NCBI RefSeq assembly: GCF_010093205.1
Contig: NZ_PDWN01000001.1
Span: 62,001-126,000, forward strand
Direction of reading: 5' to 3'
From: Pseudoxanthomonas daejeonensis
GTDB taxonomy: Bacteria > Pseudomonadota > Gammaproteobacteria > Xanthomonadales > Xanthomonadaceae
Length of the DNA: 64,000 bases
Position 1 is the stretch's first letter. Each line of letters starts with the position of its first letter. Shown here in pieces: positions 19,313-28,647 of the stretch. The position numbers and the translations under genes were made by a program. The notes beneath the pieces are model-generated. The model did no database searches. It saw only the letters and a program-made list of their open reading frames with translations, and had not been told where the DNA came from.

Positions 19313-20382
19313 GCTTCTGAGGAAGGGGTCGGAGGTCGCGGGCGCGCCTGCAGCGGCGCCGGCGCGGTGGAGCCGCGGACCACCAGCTGCGGCACGAAGC
19401 CCTGGTTGGTCACGGCCAGCGGGTGGTCGTCGTAGGCGTCCTGGCGCAGGCTGCCGATCAGCAGGCGCGCCGCGTGCCGGGCAATGTCCTCGGTGGCCTG
19501 CTTGGCGGTGGTCAGCGCGGGCCACGACTGGCGCGAGAACGGGCTGTCCTCGAATCCGGCGATGGACAGGTCGTAGGGCACGTTCAACCCCACCGATTTC
19601 GCCGCGGCCAGCACGCCGGCGGCGATCTCGTCGTTGCTGCCGAAGATCGCGGTCGGCGGCTCGCGCAGCGCGAGCAGGCGACGCGCACCGCGGAACCCGT
19701 CGTCGAAGGTGTAGTCGCCCGGGACCACCAGGTGCTTGTCCAGGACGATGCCGTAGTCCTTGAGCGCCGCTTCGTAGCCGGCGTAGCGCTCGCCGGAGGA
19801 GTGGTGCTGCGCCCCGCCCCAGAGGAAACCGATGCGCTGGTGGCCGAGCTGGATCAGGTGCTCGGTGACTTCGTACGCGGCGTCGCGGTCGTCGATGTAG
19901 ACGCAGGGACCGTCGCCGGGATCCTCGGTGGCGGCGATGATCCGCACCACGCGGATGCCCTTCGCGACCAGCGCGGCGACCAGGTCCGGCCGCTCGGACA
20001 TCGGCGCGGTCAGCACCAGCCCGGCCAGGCGCGAGCGCTGCACCAGCTCGGCCAGTTCCTCGGCCAGCAGTGGCGAGGTGGAATCGCAGGGCTGGATCTG
20101 CAGGCCGAATCCGGTCTCGCGACAGGCGGCGAGTACGCCGTTCTGCACGCCGATGATGTGGTACGCGTTGGGGTTGTCGTACACCAGGCCGATCACGAAC
20201 GGCGTGCCGCTGCGCAGGTTGCGCGCCGTGGCGTCGGGCTCGTAGTCGAGGTCGGCGATGGCGGCCAGCACGCGCGAGCGCGTGGCCTGCATCACCGACG
20301 GTTCGTTGTTGATTACCCGCGACACCGTCTTGAGCGAGACTTTCGCCCGCTCGGCGACGTCCTTGATGGTCGGCCTGCGCAT
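19309..20382 (-). CDS. nagR: LacI family repressor of N-acetylglucosamine genes
   Basis: A 357-residue LacI/GalR regulator. The DNA-binding headpiece (residues 1-50) has TIKDVAERAKVSLKTVSRVIN, and a hinge helix lies near 48-58. It is followed by a periplasmic-binding-protein-like effector domain with GYEAALKDYGI and IFGSNDEIAAG. ATG 20382 is chosen for headpiece position; ATG 20418 would add 12 residues. It is second in the nag operon, and the two TGACA-N4-TGTCA palindromes in the nagP-glk promoter region are its likely operators. The effector is probably GlcNAc-6-phosphate or GlcN-6-phosphate. Confidence 0.9.
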   Translation of the reverse strand: MRRPTIKDVAERAKVSLKTVSRVINNEPSVMQATRSRVLAAIADLDYEPDATARNLRSGTPFVIGLVYDNPNAYHIIGVQNGVLAACRETGFGLQIQPCDSTSPLLAEELAELVQRSRLAGLVLTAPMSERPDLVAALVAKGIRVVRIIAATEDPGDGPCVYIDDRDAAYEVTEHLIQLGHQRIGFLWGGAQHHSSGERYAGYEAALKDYGIVLDKHLVVPGDYTFDDGFRGARRLLALREPPTAIFGSNDEIAAGVLAAAKSVGLNVPYDLSIAGFEDSPFSRQSWPALTTAKQATEDIARHAARLLIGSLRQDAYDDHPLAVTNQGFVPQLVVRGSTAPAPLQARPRPPTPSSEA

Positions 20383-20428
20383 GCCTTCAGCTGCCTTTTT
20401 AATCGATCCGCCGTCCATGATGCGGCAA

Positions 20429-21715
20429 TCAGCGCGCCGCCGGCAGTCCGGCACGGTGGCCGCGCAGGGCGTAGTAGAGGATGTACAGGTAGCAGGGAAC
20501 CATCAGCCCGGCGAAGACCCACTGGAAGTCGGCGTGCTGCTTCAGCACGGCGAACGCCTGCGGAATGATCGCGCCACCGGCGATACCCATGATCAGCAAT
20601 GCCGAACCGATTTCGGTGAAGCGGCCCAGGCCGCGGATCGCCAGCGGGAAGATCGCCGGCCACATCATCGCGTTGGCGAAGCCCAGCGCGGCGACGAAGC
20701 CCACCGATACGTAGCCCTGGGTCAACAGCGCGCCCAGCGAAAGCAGTACGCCCAGCACCGCCGACACGCTGAGCCAGCGCTCCTGCGAGACGAAGCGCGG
20801 GATCAACGCCAGGCCGGCCAGGTACCCCAGCAGCATCGCGGCCAGGGTGAAGGAGGTGAAGAACTTGGTCTGGTCCAGCGGCAGGCCGAAGGCGTGGCCG
20901 TAGGTGCCGATCGCATCACCGGCCATCACTTCCACGCCGACGTAGACGAACAGGCACAGCACGCCCAGCCACAGGTGCGGGAACTGGAAGATGCTGGTGC
21001 GCCCGCGGGCACCACCGGCAGCCGGCGTCGCATTGGCCTCCGCCGGGCTGATTTCCGGCAGCGGCGAGAACAGCACCGCAACGGCCAGCAGCAACAGGAT
21101 CCCGGCCATGACCAGGTACGGCGTGTGGATCTTGGCGGCGAACTCGTTGAGCAGCTGGGCCTTGGTCGCCGCGTCGGCCACCTCGACCTGGCCGGCCAGG
21201 TCGCCGATGCCGTGCAGCACCAGCGAACCGATCAGGATCGGCGCGAGGATGCCGGCGATCTTGTTGCAGATGCCCATCAGCGCGATGCGCCGGGCCGCGC
21301 TCTCGATCGGGCCCAGGATGGAAATGTAGGGATTGACCGCGGTCTGCAGCAGCGCCAGGCCACCGCCGATCACGAACAGGCCGCCCAGCGCACCGCCGAA
21401 CCAGCGCCGCGTGGCGAACTCGCCGAACATCATCGCGCCGACCGCCATCACCGCCAGGCTCAGCGCCAGGCCCTTCTTCATGCCGGTGCCCTTGAGGATC
21501 CACGACGAAGGCAGCGCGAGGAAGAAGTAGGAAAGGTAGAACACCATCAGCACCAGGAACGCCGAGATCTCGCTGACGTCGAAGGCGAGCTTGACGAAGG
21601 TGATCAGCGGCCCGTTGATCCAGGTGAAGAACCCGATGATGAAAAACAGGCCGCCCACGATCGCGATGGACGTGGCCAGGCCGGTGCGCGCGGGCGCGGT
21701 GGTGGTAGCGGACAT
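20429..21715 (-). CDS. nagP: N-acetylglucosamine transporter, sugar:proton MFS (FHS family)
   Basis: A 428-residue transporter with twelve hydrophobic helices. Family marks are the N-terminal FFIIGFFTWINGPLI segment and QTAVNPYISILGP (about 124-136), shared by the fucose/glucose-galactose/GlcNAc group. Position at the head of the nag operon identifies it as NagP, taking up GlcNAc across the inner membrane. A LacI-type palindrome lies 71 bases upstream. The gap to nagR is 46 bases. Confidence 0.93.
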   Translation of the reverse strand: MSATTTAPARTGLATSIAIVGGLFFIIGFFTWINGPLITFVKLAFDVSEISAFLVLMVFYLSYFFLALPSSWILKGTGMKKGLALSLAVMAVGAMMFGEFATRRWFGGALGGLFVIGGGLALLQTAVNPYISILGPIESAARRIALMGICNKIAGILAPILIGSLVLHGIGDLAGQVEVADAATKAQLLNEFAAKIHTPYLVMAGILLLLAVAVLFSPLPEISPAEANATPAAGGARGRTSIFQFPHLWLGVLCLFVYVGVEVMAGDAIGTYGHAFGLPLDQTKFFTSFTLAAMLLGYLAGLALIPRFVSQERWLSVSAVLGVLLSLGALLTQGYVSVGFVAALGFANAMMWPAIFPLAIRGLGRFTEIGSALLIMGIAGGAIIPQAFAVLKQHADFQWVFAGLMVPCYLYILYYALRGHRAGLPAAR

Positions 21716-21785
21716 GGATTGCGGTGCCTCCCCGGCAGGTGGTCGTTTCGCCCCGGGCGCCGTCGCCGGCGCAGGTCAGGAGCGG

Positions 21786-21799
21786 GAACAACGTTGTCA
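21786..21799. promoter_or_regulatory. probable NagR operator (nagP side)
   Basis: GAACA-ACGT-TGTCA, a near-perfect palindrome with central ACGT, just downstream of the putative nagP -10. It matches the 22023 site in arm sequence and spacing. Confidence 0.65.
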
Positions 21800-22022
21800 C
21801 ATTCTTTCCGCCGGCGCGCCCTCCTTGTCAACCGCGTGTCGCCTTCCTTGACCACGGGACGTGCTGCTTCGCAGCATGGATTCGCACTGGGCATTAAAGA
21901 TGAATACGTCGTATGTGCCTGATTTAGCACCATGAATGTACTCAATAGGAGATGACAGCGCTGACGAAATGACGATTTTGGTGCGAGACGACACAAGCCC
22001 CAAGCAATTTGTCGTGATGTGT

Positions 22023-22036
22023 TGACATCGTTGTCA
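22023..22036. promoter_or_regulatory. probable NagR operator (glk side)
   Basis: TGACA-TCGT-TGTCA, with perfect 5-base arms, overlapping the TTGACA -35 box for glk. A repressor here would block polymerase. Confidence 0.65.
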
Positions 22037-22111
22037 GACCACTTCCACACTCCGTCGCATTCGTGCCACCGGCCAGGGAAATCCGGCGCACGCCAGCTAC
22101 GGGGAATCCGC

Positions 22112-23149
22112 GTGCCAGCAGCCGCAAATGCAACACCCCTGCCGGGCCGACAATCTCAGCCGTTCATCGCGGCCGACGTCGGCGGCACCCATGTCCGCAT
22201 CGGCCTGGTCCAGGCCGGTGGCGAAGCCGGTGCGCCCCTCCAGGTGCTCGCCTATAGCAAGTTCCGTTGCGCCGACTACGCGGGACTGGCCGACATCCTG
22301 CGCGACTTCATCGCCAGCCTTCCCGGCGCCCGCGGGGCAACGGTGCGCGTGGCGGTGATCGCCAGCGCCGGCTATCCACTGGCCGACGGCACGGTGATCA
22401 CGGCCAACCTCCCCTGGCGCCTGTCGCCCGTGGAGATCCGCGACAGCCTGGGCCTGGACGCGGTGCACCTGGCCAACGATTTCGAAGCCGTGGCCCACGC
22501 CGTGGCCCACCTGGGCGCCAACGAAGTGCTGCAGCTCGCCGGCCCCGAACGCACCGCGTCCGGTCCACTGCTCGTGCTCGGCCCCGGTACCGGCCTGGGC
22601 GCGGCGGTGTGGATCCCGACCTCCACGCGTCCGGTCGTGCTGGCCACGGAAGCCGGCCAGGCCGCGCTTGCGGTCGGGACCGAGCTGGAGATGTCGCTGT
22701 TGCGGCAGATGCTCGGCCAGCGCAGCCACGTCCCGGTCGAGCACGCGCTGTCCGGTCCGGGCCTGATGAACCTCTACAACGCGCTGTGCGCATTGCGCGG
22801 GGTGACTCCGGTCTTCGCGCGGCCCGGCGAAGTGACCGCCGCCGCCCTGGACGGCAGCGACGCGCTCGCGCGCGAAAGCCTGGAAGTGTTCTGCGGCCTG
22901 CTCGGCAGCACCGTGGGCGACATGGCGCTGCTGTACGGCGTGCAGGGCGTCTACCTGGCCGGCGGAATCCTGCCGCACATACGCGAGTTCCTGGTCCGCA
23001 GCGACTTCGTCGCCCGGTTCCTCAACAAGGGGCCGATGCGCGAGGCGCTTGAGCGGGTGTCGGTAAGGCTGGTCGAGCACGGGCAGCTGGGCGTCATCGG
23101 CGCCGCCAGCTGGTACCTGGGCTCCGGTTTTTCAGAAGAAGTGCGGTGA
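22112..23149 (+). CDS. glk: glucokinase family sugar kinase (candidate GlcNAc kinase NagK-II)
   Basis: A 345-residue Glk-type kinase. FIAADVGGTHVRIGLV (about 18-33) is the phosphate-1 loop, ANDFEAVAHAV carries the catalytic Asp, and VLGPGTGLG and YLAGGILPH complete the ATPase fold. The GTG at 22112 is preferred: GGGGAA lies 5 bases upstream. A longer frame from GTG 22019 would start inside the operator. In xanthomonads this family provides the GlcNAc kinase (NagK-II), which the pathway here needs because NagP imports unphosphorylated sugar. Glucose kinase activity cannot be excluded. Confidence 0.88.
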   Translation: MPAAANATPLPGRQSQPFIAADVGGTHVRIGLVQAGGEAGAPLQVLAYSKFRCADYAGLADILRDFIASLPGARGATVRVAVIASAGYPLADGTVITANLPWRLSPVEIRDSLGLDAVHLANDFEAVAHAVAHLGANEVLQLAGPERTASGPLLVLGPGTGLGAAVWIPTSTRPVVLATEAGQAALAVGTELEMSLLRQMLGQRSHVPVEHALSGPGLMNLYNALCALRGVTPVFARPGEVTAAALDGSDALARESLEVFCGLLGSTVGDMALLYGVQGVYLAGGILPHIREFLVRSDFVARFLNKGPMREALERVSVRLVEHGQLGVIGAASWYLGSGFSEEVR

Positions 23150-23276
23150 CGGCGTCAGAACGAGCCGGGGGAAGTGCCACGGGTCAGACATCGATCGCTC
23201 CACGCCGTTGCACCTGAAGCAGTCGTCGCCGGAGGTGGGTCTCCGGTGGAACTCAAACAATGATGGGAGAGACATC

Positions 23277-26099
23277 ATGAAGCACCGCAAGTCCGTACTT
23301 TCCGCCGCCGTCGCCACCTGTCTTGGCTTCGCCGTGCAGGTCCATGCGCAGGAAGCCGCCACGCCGGCCACCCCTGCCGCACCGGCCACCGACCAGGCCA
23401 GTGCAACCGAACTCGACGGCATCGTCGTCGTCGGCATCCGCGGCAGCCTCAAGCAGGCGCTCGACGCCAAGCGCGACGCCGACAACATCGTCGACGTGAT
23501 CACCGCCGAGGACGTGGGCAAGTTCCCGGCGACCAACGTCGCCGAAGCGATCACGATCATCCCGGGCGTGACCATCGACCGGGCCTTCGGCCAGGGCGAG
23601 AAGGTCTCGATCCTGGGCACCGACCCGGCGTTGAACCGCACCCTGCTCAACGGCCAGACCGTGGCCTCGGCCGACTGGTTCATCACCGACCAGCCGGGTC
23701 GTACCTTCAACTACTCCCTGCTGGCACCGCAGATCGTCGGTCGCGTCGAGGTGTTCAAGTCGCCGGAAGCCCACATCGACGAAGGTTCGATCGGCGGCAC
23801 CGTCAACATCGTCACCCGCAAGCCGCTTGACCTGAGCAAGACCACCGTCTCCGGGCAGATCGGCTACCTGTACAACGACCGCGTCGAGAGCGGCGACCCG
23901 CAGGTCTCGGTCCTGCTGGGCTGGAAGAACGACGCCGACAACTTCGGCGTGATCGTCGCCGCGCAGCGCGCCGACGAAACCATCCGCCGCGACGGCATCG
24001 AGTCCTACGGCACCGTGACCGGCCGCGACTATGCCTACGGCGCCGGCGGTGGCGGCTCGATCTACAACCTGCCGACCGACTGGTCGGTGCCGCCGAATCC
24101 GGACGGCAGCCAGCCGACCAAGCCGGCCACCTGCGTGGGCGCATGCGCCACGACCCTGCTCGCCAACCAGGATGCCGTCGGCCCGAACTCGATCAGCGCG
24201 CATTATTTCGAACAGGAGCGCAACCGCGACACGATCTCGGTGGCCCTGCAGTTCAAGCCGGTCGAGCAGCTGGACATCGAGTTCAACGCGCTCAACGTCA
24301 AGGCCGACTTCGACAACATGAGCCATTCCATGTTCGCCTTCCAGGGCAACGCGTGGAACGGCCTGATGAAGATGACCGACCTGACCGTCGATGGCGGCGT
24401 GATCACCAAGGCTACGTTCGACAACGCGCTGGTCGTGTACGACCTGATCAACCGCGAGGCCACCGTCGATACCGATTCCTACGACCTGAAGGCGACCTGG
24501 AACGACGAGCGCTGGTTCGCCTCGACCCACCTGGGCAGCTCCAAGGCCACCGGCGGCACCGGCCGCCAGGTCTACGGCGAGTTCCTGAACTGGTCCGACT
24601 ACAGCTACGACATCAGCGGCGACCGCAGCCTGACCTTCCACGGCGCCAACCCGTTCCTGGATCCGAATGCATTCCAGATCGACGGCGGCTGGGGCGCGGA
24701 CCCGAGCAGCGCCGCCACCTGGAACCCGGGCTGGGGCGGCAACATCGTGTTCAAGCCGACCTGGGACGAGGAGAAGTACGGCCAGGTCGACTTCGGCCTG
24801 CGCCTGGACTCGCCGGTCTACCAGGTCCGCTTCGGCTTCAAGCGCCGCGAGCACGAGACCGGGCAGCGGATGGGTGGCGTTTCGCTGGCCACCGTCGCCG
24901 GCTACGGCAACGCGCTGGCGTCGGAGTTCAGCCCGCGCCCGCTGCCGGACAACTACCTCAGCGGCTTCAGCAACGTCGGCGACCTCAACGAGCGCTTCAC
25001 CATCGACGGCTGGGCGCTGGCCGACTGGATCCTCAGCGGCGACTGGCTGGCTCCGTGGCAGACGATGCCGGAACCGAGCACGTTCAACGACCCGTCGTTC
25101 GCGGCCAACACCTGGACCATCACCGAGGACATCAACGCGTTCTACGTGCAGGGTGACTTCAGCTGGAACAGCTTCCGCGGCAACTTCGGCGTGCGCTACG
25201 TGGAAACCGAGTCCGACAGCATGGGCTGGGCGTGCACGGTCAACGTGAGCCCCTGCCCGGCGACCGCCTATGCGCCGACCAGCGTCAAGAAGAAGTACGA
25301 CAACCTGCTGCCCAACGTGAACGTCGCCTACGAGGCCACCGACGACGTGGTGCTGCGCTTCTCGGCGGCCCAGGTGATGTCGCGCCCGAACTACGGCGAC
25401 ATGTCCAGCTACCTGTGGCTGGGCGACCAGACCCTGACCGGCGGCGGCGGCAACCCGGACCTGGATCCGTACCAGTCCACCAACTGGGACTTCTCGGCCG
25501 AGTGGTACTTCAGCGAGAACTCGATCCTGGCCGGCACGCTGTTCTACAAGGACGTGTCCGACTACGTCCTGGTCACCACCCAGGAAGAGACCCACTTCAA
25601 CCAGAACCAGGGTCGCGACACGATCTACGACGTCTCGCGCCCGAACAACGCCGGCGACGCCAGCATCCAGGGCTTCTCGGCCGCGTTCCAGCAGTCGTTC
25701 GACAACGGCCTGGGCCTGCTGGCCAACTACACCTACGCCAATGCCGAAGCCGACAACGGCGACCCGCTGCCGTACAACTCGAAGAACCAGATCAACGTCA
25801 GCCCGTTCTTCGAGAACGACGACTGGAGCGCGCGCGTCACCTACTCCTGGCGCTCGAAGTACTACACGCAGGTCGATCGCGGCAACTTCCTGGTCACCGA
25901 CGACTACGACTCGCTGGACGCGAACCTCACGTACAAGATCAACGACTTCCTGAGCGTGAGCGTCGACGGCATGAACCTGCTCGATTCCAACTACTACACG
26001 TACGCGGAAGTCGACGGAATCGCCAACACCGAGAAGCTGGTCCGCGGCGATTACCGCACCGGCCGCCGCTACATGGCGACCCTGCGCGTGCAGTTCTGA
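23277..26099 (+). CDS. TonB-dependent outer membrane receptor, probably for chitooligosaccharides
   Basis: A 940-residue receptor. ATG 23277 follows GGGAGAG. The signal peptide ends near Ala24, followed by a short Ala/Thr/Pro linker. The plug domain begins around 46 (IVVVGIRGSLKQALDAKRDADNI), a form characteristic of large xanthomonad carbohydrate receptors. The beta-barrel covers about 190-940 and ends in aromatic VQF, as outer-membrane insertion requires. No STN signalling domain is visible. Flanking nag genes and a GH20 enzyme imply uptake of GlcNAc oligomers across the outer membrane. Confidence 0.93.
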   Translation: MKHRKSVLSAAVATCLGFAVQVHAQEAATPATPAAPATDQASATELDGIVVVGIRGSLKQALDAKRDADNIVDVITAEDVGKFPATNVAEAITIIPGVTIDRAFGQGEKVSILGTDPALNRTLLNGQTVASADWFITDQPGRTFNYSLLAPQIVGRVEVFKSPEAHIDEGSIGGTVNIVTRKPLDLSKTTVSGQIGYLYNDRVESGDPQVSVLLGWKNDADNFGVIVAAQRADETIRRDGIESYGTVTGRDYAYGAGGGGSIYNLPTDWSVPPNPDGSQPTKPATCVGACATTLLANQDAVGPNSISAHYFEQERNRDTISVALQFKPVEQLDIEFNALNVKADFDNMSHSMFAFQGNAWNGLMKMTDLTVDGGVITKATFDNALVVYDLINREATVDTDSYDLKATWNDERWFASTHLGSSKATGGTGRQVYGEFLNWSDYSYDISGDRSLTFHGANPFLDPNAFQIDGGWGADPSSAATWNPGWGGNIVFKPTWDEEKYGQVDFGLRLDSPVYQVRFGFKRREHETGQRMGGVSLATVAGYGNALASEFSPRPLPDNYLSGFSNVGDLNERFTIDGWALADWILSGDWLAPWQTMPEPSTFNDPSFAANTWTITEDINAFYVQGDFSWNSFRGNFGVRYVETESDSMGWACTVNVSPCPATAYAPTSVKKKYDNLLPNVNVAYEATDDVVLRFSAAQVMSRPNYGDMSSYLWLGDQTLTGGGGNPDLDPYQSTNWDFSAEWYFSENSILAGTLFYKDVSDYVLVTTQEETHFNQNQGRDTIYDVSRPNNAGDASIQGFSAAFQQSFDNGLGLLANYTYANAEADNGDPLPYNSKNQINVSPFFENDDWSARVTYSWRSKYYTQVDRGNFLVTDDYDSLDANLTYKINDFLSVSVDGMNLLDSNYYTYAEVDGIANTEKLVRGDYRTGRRYMATLRVQF

Positions 26100-26139
26100 T
26101 CGAAGCAACATGACGGCAGCGCAGGCTGACCGTTACGGG

Positions 26140-26173
26140 CGGGCCTGGAGAAATCCGGGCCCGTTCCGTTTTT
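26140..26173 (+). terminator. weak terminator-like hairpin after the TonB receptor gene
   Basis: CGGGCC (26140-26145) pairs with GGCCCG (26158-26163); TTTTT follows at 26169-26173. The stem is short and the T run is offset by five bases, so partial termination with read-through into the GH20 gene is the likeliest effect. Confidence 0.35.
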
Positions 26174-26217
26174 CGGGCACGTCCGGCAATGCCTCACCGC
26201 ACCACAAGGGAGTGACG

Positions 26218-28590
26218 ATGAACCGATCCACTTTTTCCCGGTCCGCGCAGCTGCTGTGCGTGGCAGGCCTGGCCGCCGCGCTGGCTGCCTGTTCCGGCCA
26301 GCCGCAATCACCCGCGGATGCGACGCCTGCACAGGCACCGGCCGCCGAGGCACCCGCGATCTCGCTGATCCCGCTGCCTGCCATCGCCGTTCCCGGCGAA
26401 GGCCGCTTCGTACTGTCCCCCGCCACGCCGTTGCTGGCCGACGGGGATGCCGCGCGCACGGTCGCCGGCCAGTTCGCCGCGCTCGTGGCCAAGGGCCTGG
26501 CGGTGGAACCCCGGCTCCTGGACGGCACCGATGCCGATGGCGCCGAAGCGAAGGGTGCGATCCGCTTCTCGATCGACCCGTCCCGCGCAGGCGCCGGTGC
26601 CGAGTCCTACTTGCTGGAGGTGACGCCCGCGGGCGTGATCGTCAGCGCCGGCGATGCCGCCGGCCTGTTCTACGGCGCCATGAGCCTGGCGCAGCTGGCG
26701 ACCGTGGACGACGCCGGCGCGGTCTCGGTGCCCGCGGTACGCATCGAAGACGCGCCGCGCTTCGCCTGGCGCGGTTTCATGATGGATCCGTCGCGCCATT
26801 TCTGGAGCGTGGACCAGGTCAGGCAGGTCATCGACGCGATGGCCATGCACAAGCTCAACACGCTGCACTGGCACCTGACCGACGATCAGGGCTGGCGCGT
26901 GGAGATCAAGCAGTATCCGAAGCTGACAGAGATTGGTGGTTGCCGCATTCCGGCTGGCGATGGCGGCATCGAGCCGTCCACCGGCAAGCCGCGCCAGTAC
27001 TGCGGCTTCTACACCCAGGACCAGGTCCGCGAGATCGTCGCCTACGCGGCGGCCCGGCATATCACGGTGGTCCCGGAGCTCAACCAGCCCGGCCACGCCA
27101 CCGCCGCGATCGCCGCCTATCCGGAACTGGGCACGACCGACCAGAAGCTGGTGCCGTCCAGCGAGTGGGGCGTGTTCCCGAACCTGTTCAACACCGAGGA
27201 AAGCACGATCACGTTCCTGGAGAACGTGATGGACGAACTGATCCCGCTGTTCCCCGGCACCTATCTCCACGTCGGTGGCGACGAAGCGGTCAAGGACCAG
27301 TGGGAGGCTTCGGCGCGCGTGCAGGAGCGCATGCGCGAAGTCGGTGCCAAGACCGAGATGGAGATGCAGAGCCATATCGTGGCCCGGCTGCAGAAGTACC
27401 TGGCCGCGCACGGCAAGCGCCTGATCGGCTGGGACGAGATCCTCGAAGGCCCGATGCCCGCCGAGGCCACGGTGATGTCCTGGCGCGGCATCGAAGGCGG
27501 GCTGAAGGCCGCGCGCGAAGGCCACGACGTGGTGATGACGCCGTCGAGCGACCTGTACCTGGACTACCTGCAGACCCACTCGCCGGATGAACCCCCGGGT
27601 CGCCCGGCCACGATCCCGATGCGGCAGGTCTACGACTTCGAACCGGTGCCGAAGGAGCTCGAGGAAAGCCAGCGCCACCACATCCTCGGCCTGCAGGCGA
27701 ACATGTGGACCGAGCACACCCGCACCTTCGAGCGCCTGCAGCACAACGTCTTCCCGCGCCTGGCCGCGGTCGCCGAGACCGGCTGGACGCCCAAGGAACG
27801 CAAGGACTACGCCGGCTTCCTGCGTCGCCTGCCCGACCAGCTCGAACGCTACCGGCACTGGGGCGTGGGCTACGCGCAGACGCCGTTCCAGGTCGATGCC
27901 ACCGCCGAGCACGACCGCAAGGCCGGCACGGCGACGGTCACGCTGGAGAGTCCGCTCGCCTACGAAGTGCGTTACACGACCGATGGCAGCGAGCCGACCG
28001 CCTCTTCGACGCTGTACAAAGCACCGGTGCCGGTCACCTTGCCGGCGCAGTTGCGTGCGGCTGCATTCGCCGACGGCCATGCGCTGGCGACTGCACGCAC
28101 CCACACGTACGACGCCACCTCGCTGCTCACCCGGACCGACGAGCAGCTCGCCACCTGTCCCGACGCAGGTCGCCTGCTGCTGCGCCTGGAAGACGATGGC
28201 CCGGCCGATGGCGAGCGTGCGATCTTCAACACCACGATCTTCTATCCGTGCTGGCAGTGGAACGGCGCCGACCTGGACGGCGTAGCTTCGATGAAGGTGC
28301 GCGCGGGCAAGATCCCGTATTACTTCCAGCTCGCGCACGACGAACCGGCGCGCCGCTTCGAACCGGCCCGCTCCGCGCACGGTGAACTGGACATCCACGC
28401 CGACGGCTGCGGCGGCGAGCGCATCGCCAGCGTGCCTTTGCCGGCCAAGCCTGGCGCGGATGGTTTCGTCGATATCGTCGCGGAACTGCCGCAGGGCGTG
28501 GCGGGCAAGCGCGACCTGTGCCTGCGCTTCACCGGCGATACGCGACCGACCATGTGGGTGCTGGATCGGGCGACGCTGCAGCTGCGCTGA
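26218..28590 (+). CDS. GH20 beta-N-acetylhexosaminidase, lipoprotein
   Basis: A 790-residue exported enzyme. ATG 26218 has AAGGGAG upstream. The signal peptide ends in a lipobox, Leu-Ala-Ala-Cys (Cys23). An N-terminal GH20b domain (about 40-175) precedes the TIM barrel (about 185-540). The catalytic Asp355-Glu356 pair sits in HVGGDEAVK and works by substrate-assisted catalysis. Other marks are WHLTDDQGWR and GWDEILEGPMP. The C-terminus has chitobiase-C-like (about 575-640) and lectin-like segments. It releases GlcNAc from chitooligosaccharides in the periplasm, feeding NagP. A good terminator follows. Confidence 0.95.
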   Translation: MNRSTFSRSAQLLCVAGLAAALAACSGQPQSPADATPAQAPAAEAPAISLIPLPAIAVPGEGRFVLSPATPLLADGDAARTVAGQFAALVAKGLAVEPRLLDGTDADGAEAKGAIRFSIDPSRAGAGAESYLLEVTPAGVIVSAGDAAGLFYGAMSLAQLATVDDAGAVSVPAVRIEDAPRFAWRGFMMDPSRHFWSVDQVRQVIDAMAMHKLNTLHWHLTDDQGWRVEIKQYPKLTEIGGCRIPAGDGGIEPSTGKPRQYCGFYTQDQVREIVAYAAARHITVVPELNQPGHATAAIAAYPELGTTDQKLVPSSEWGVFPNLFNTEESTITFLENVMDELIPLFPGTYLHVGGDEAVKDQWEASARVQERMREVGAKTEMEMQSHIVARLQKYLAAHGKRLIGWDEILEGPMPAEATVMSWRGIEGGLKAAREGHDVVMTPSSDLYLDYLQTHSPDEPPGRPATIPMRQVYDFEPVPKELEESQRHHILGLQANMWTEHTRTFERLQHNVFPRLAAVAETGWTPKERKDYAGFLRRLPDQLERYRHWGVGYAQTPFQVDATAEHDRKAGTATVTLESPLAYEVRYTTDGSEPTASSTLYKAPVPVTLPAQLRAAAFADGHALATARTHTYDATSLLTRTDEQLATCPDAGRLLLRLEDDGPADGERAIFNTTIFYPCWQWNGADLDGVASMKVRAGKIPYYFQLAHDEPARRFEPARSAHGELDIHADGCGGERIASVPLPAKPGADGFVDIVAELPQGVAGKRDLCLRFTGDTRPTMWVLDRATLQLR

Positions 28591-28605
28591 GGGCCGCACC
28601 CGGGT

Positions 28606-28647
28606 CGCGCACGACGGGGAATACTCCGCCGTGCGCGGCCTTTTTTT
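28606..28647 (+). terminator. rho-independent terminator after the GH20 gene
   Basis: CGCGCACG (28606-28613) pairs with CGTGCGCG (28630-28637), with one mismatch and three further pairs inside. Seven T follow at 28641-28647. The T run overlaps the stop codon of the convergent OGT-like gene. Confidence 0.85.

Larger units (their letters stand above)
21716..22111 (+). promoter_or_regulatory. divergent nagP / glk control region
   Basis: 396 bases without a gene. Minus strand toward nagP: TTGACA (complement of 21826-21831) and AAGAAT (complement of 21801-21806), with a long 19-base spacer. Plus strand toward glk: TTGACA at 22022-22027 with only a weak -10 (CACACT, 22046-22051). Two LacI-type palindromes overlap or abut these promoters. 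The stretch 21850-22010 is AT-richer than its surroundings and holds no convincing frame. Confidence 0.6.

Noticed and set aside
22019-22111. Longer glucokinase start at GTG 22019
   Set aside because: It would lie within the LacI operator and -35 box and adds non-conserved residues; GTG 22112 has a ribosome site.
23253-26111. 952-codon minus-strand frame opposite the TonB receptor
   Set aside because: Val/Asp/Gly-rich shadow without domains.
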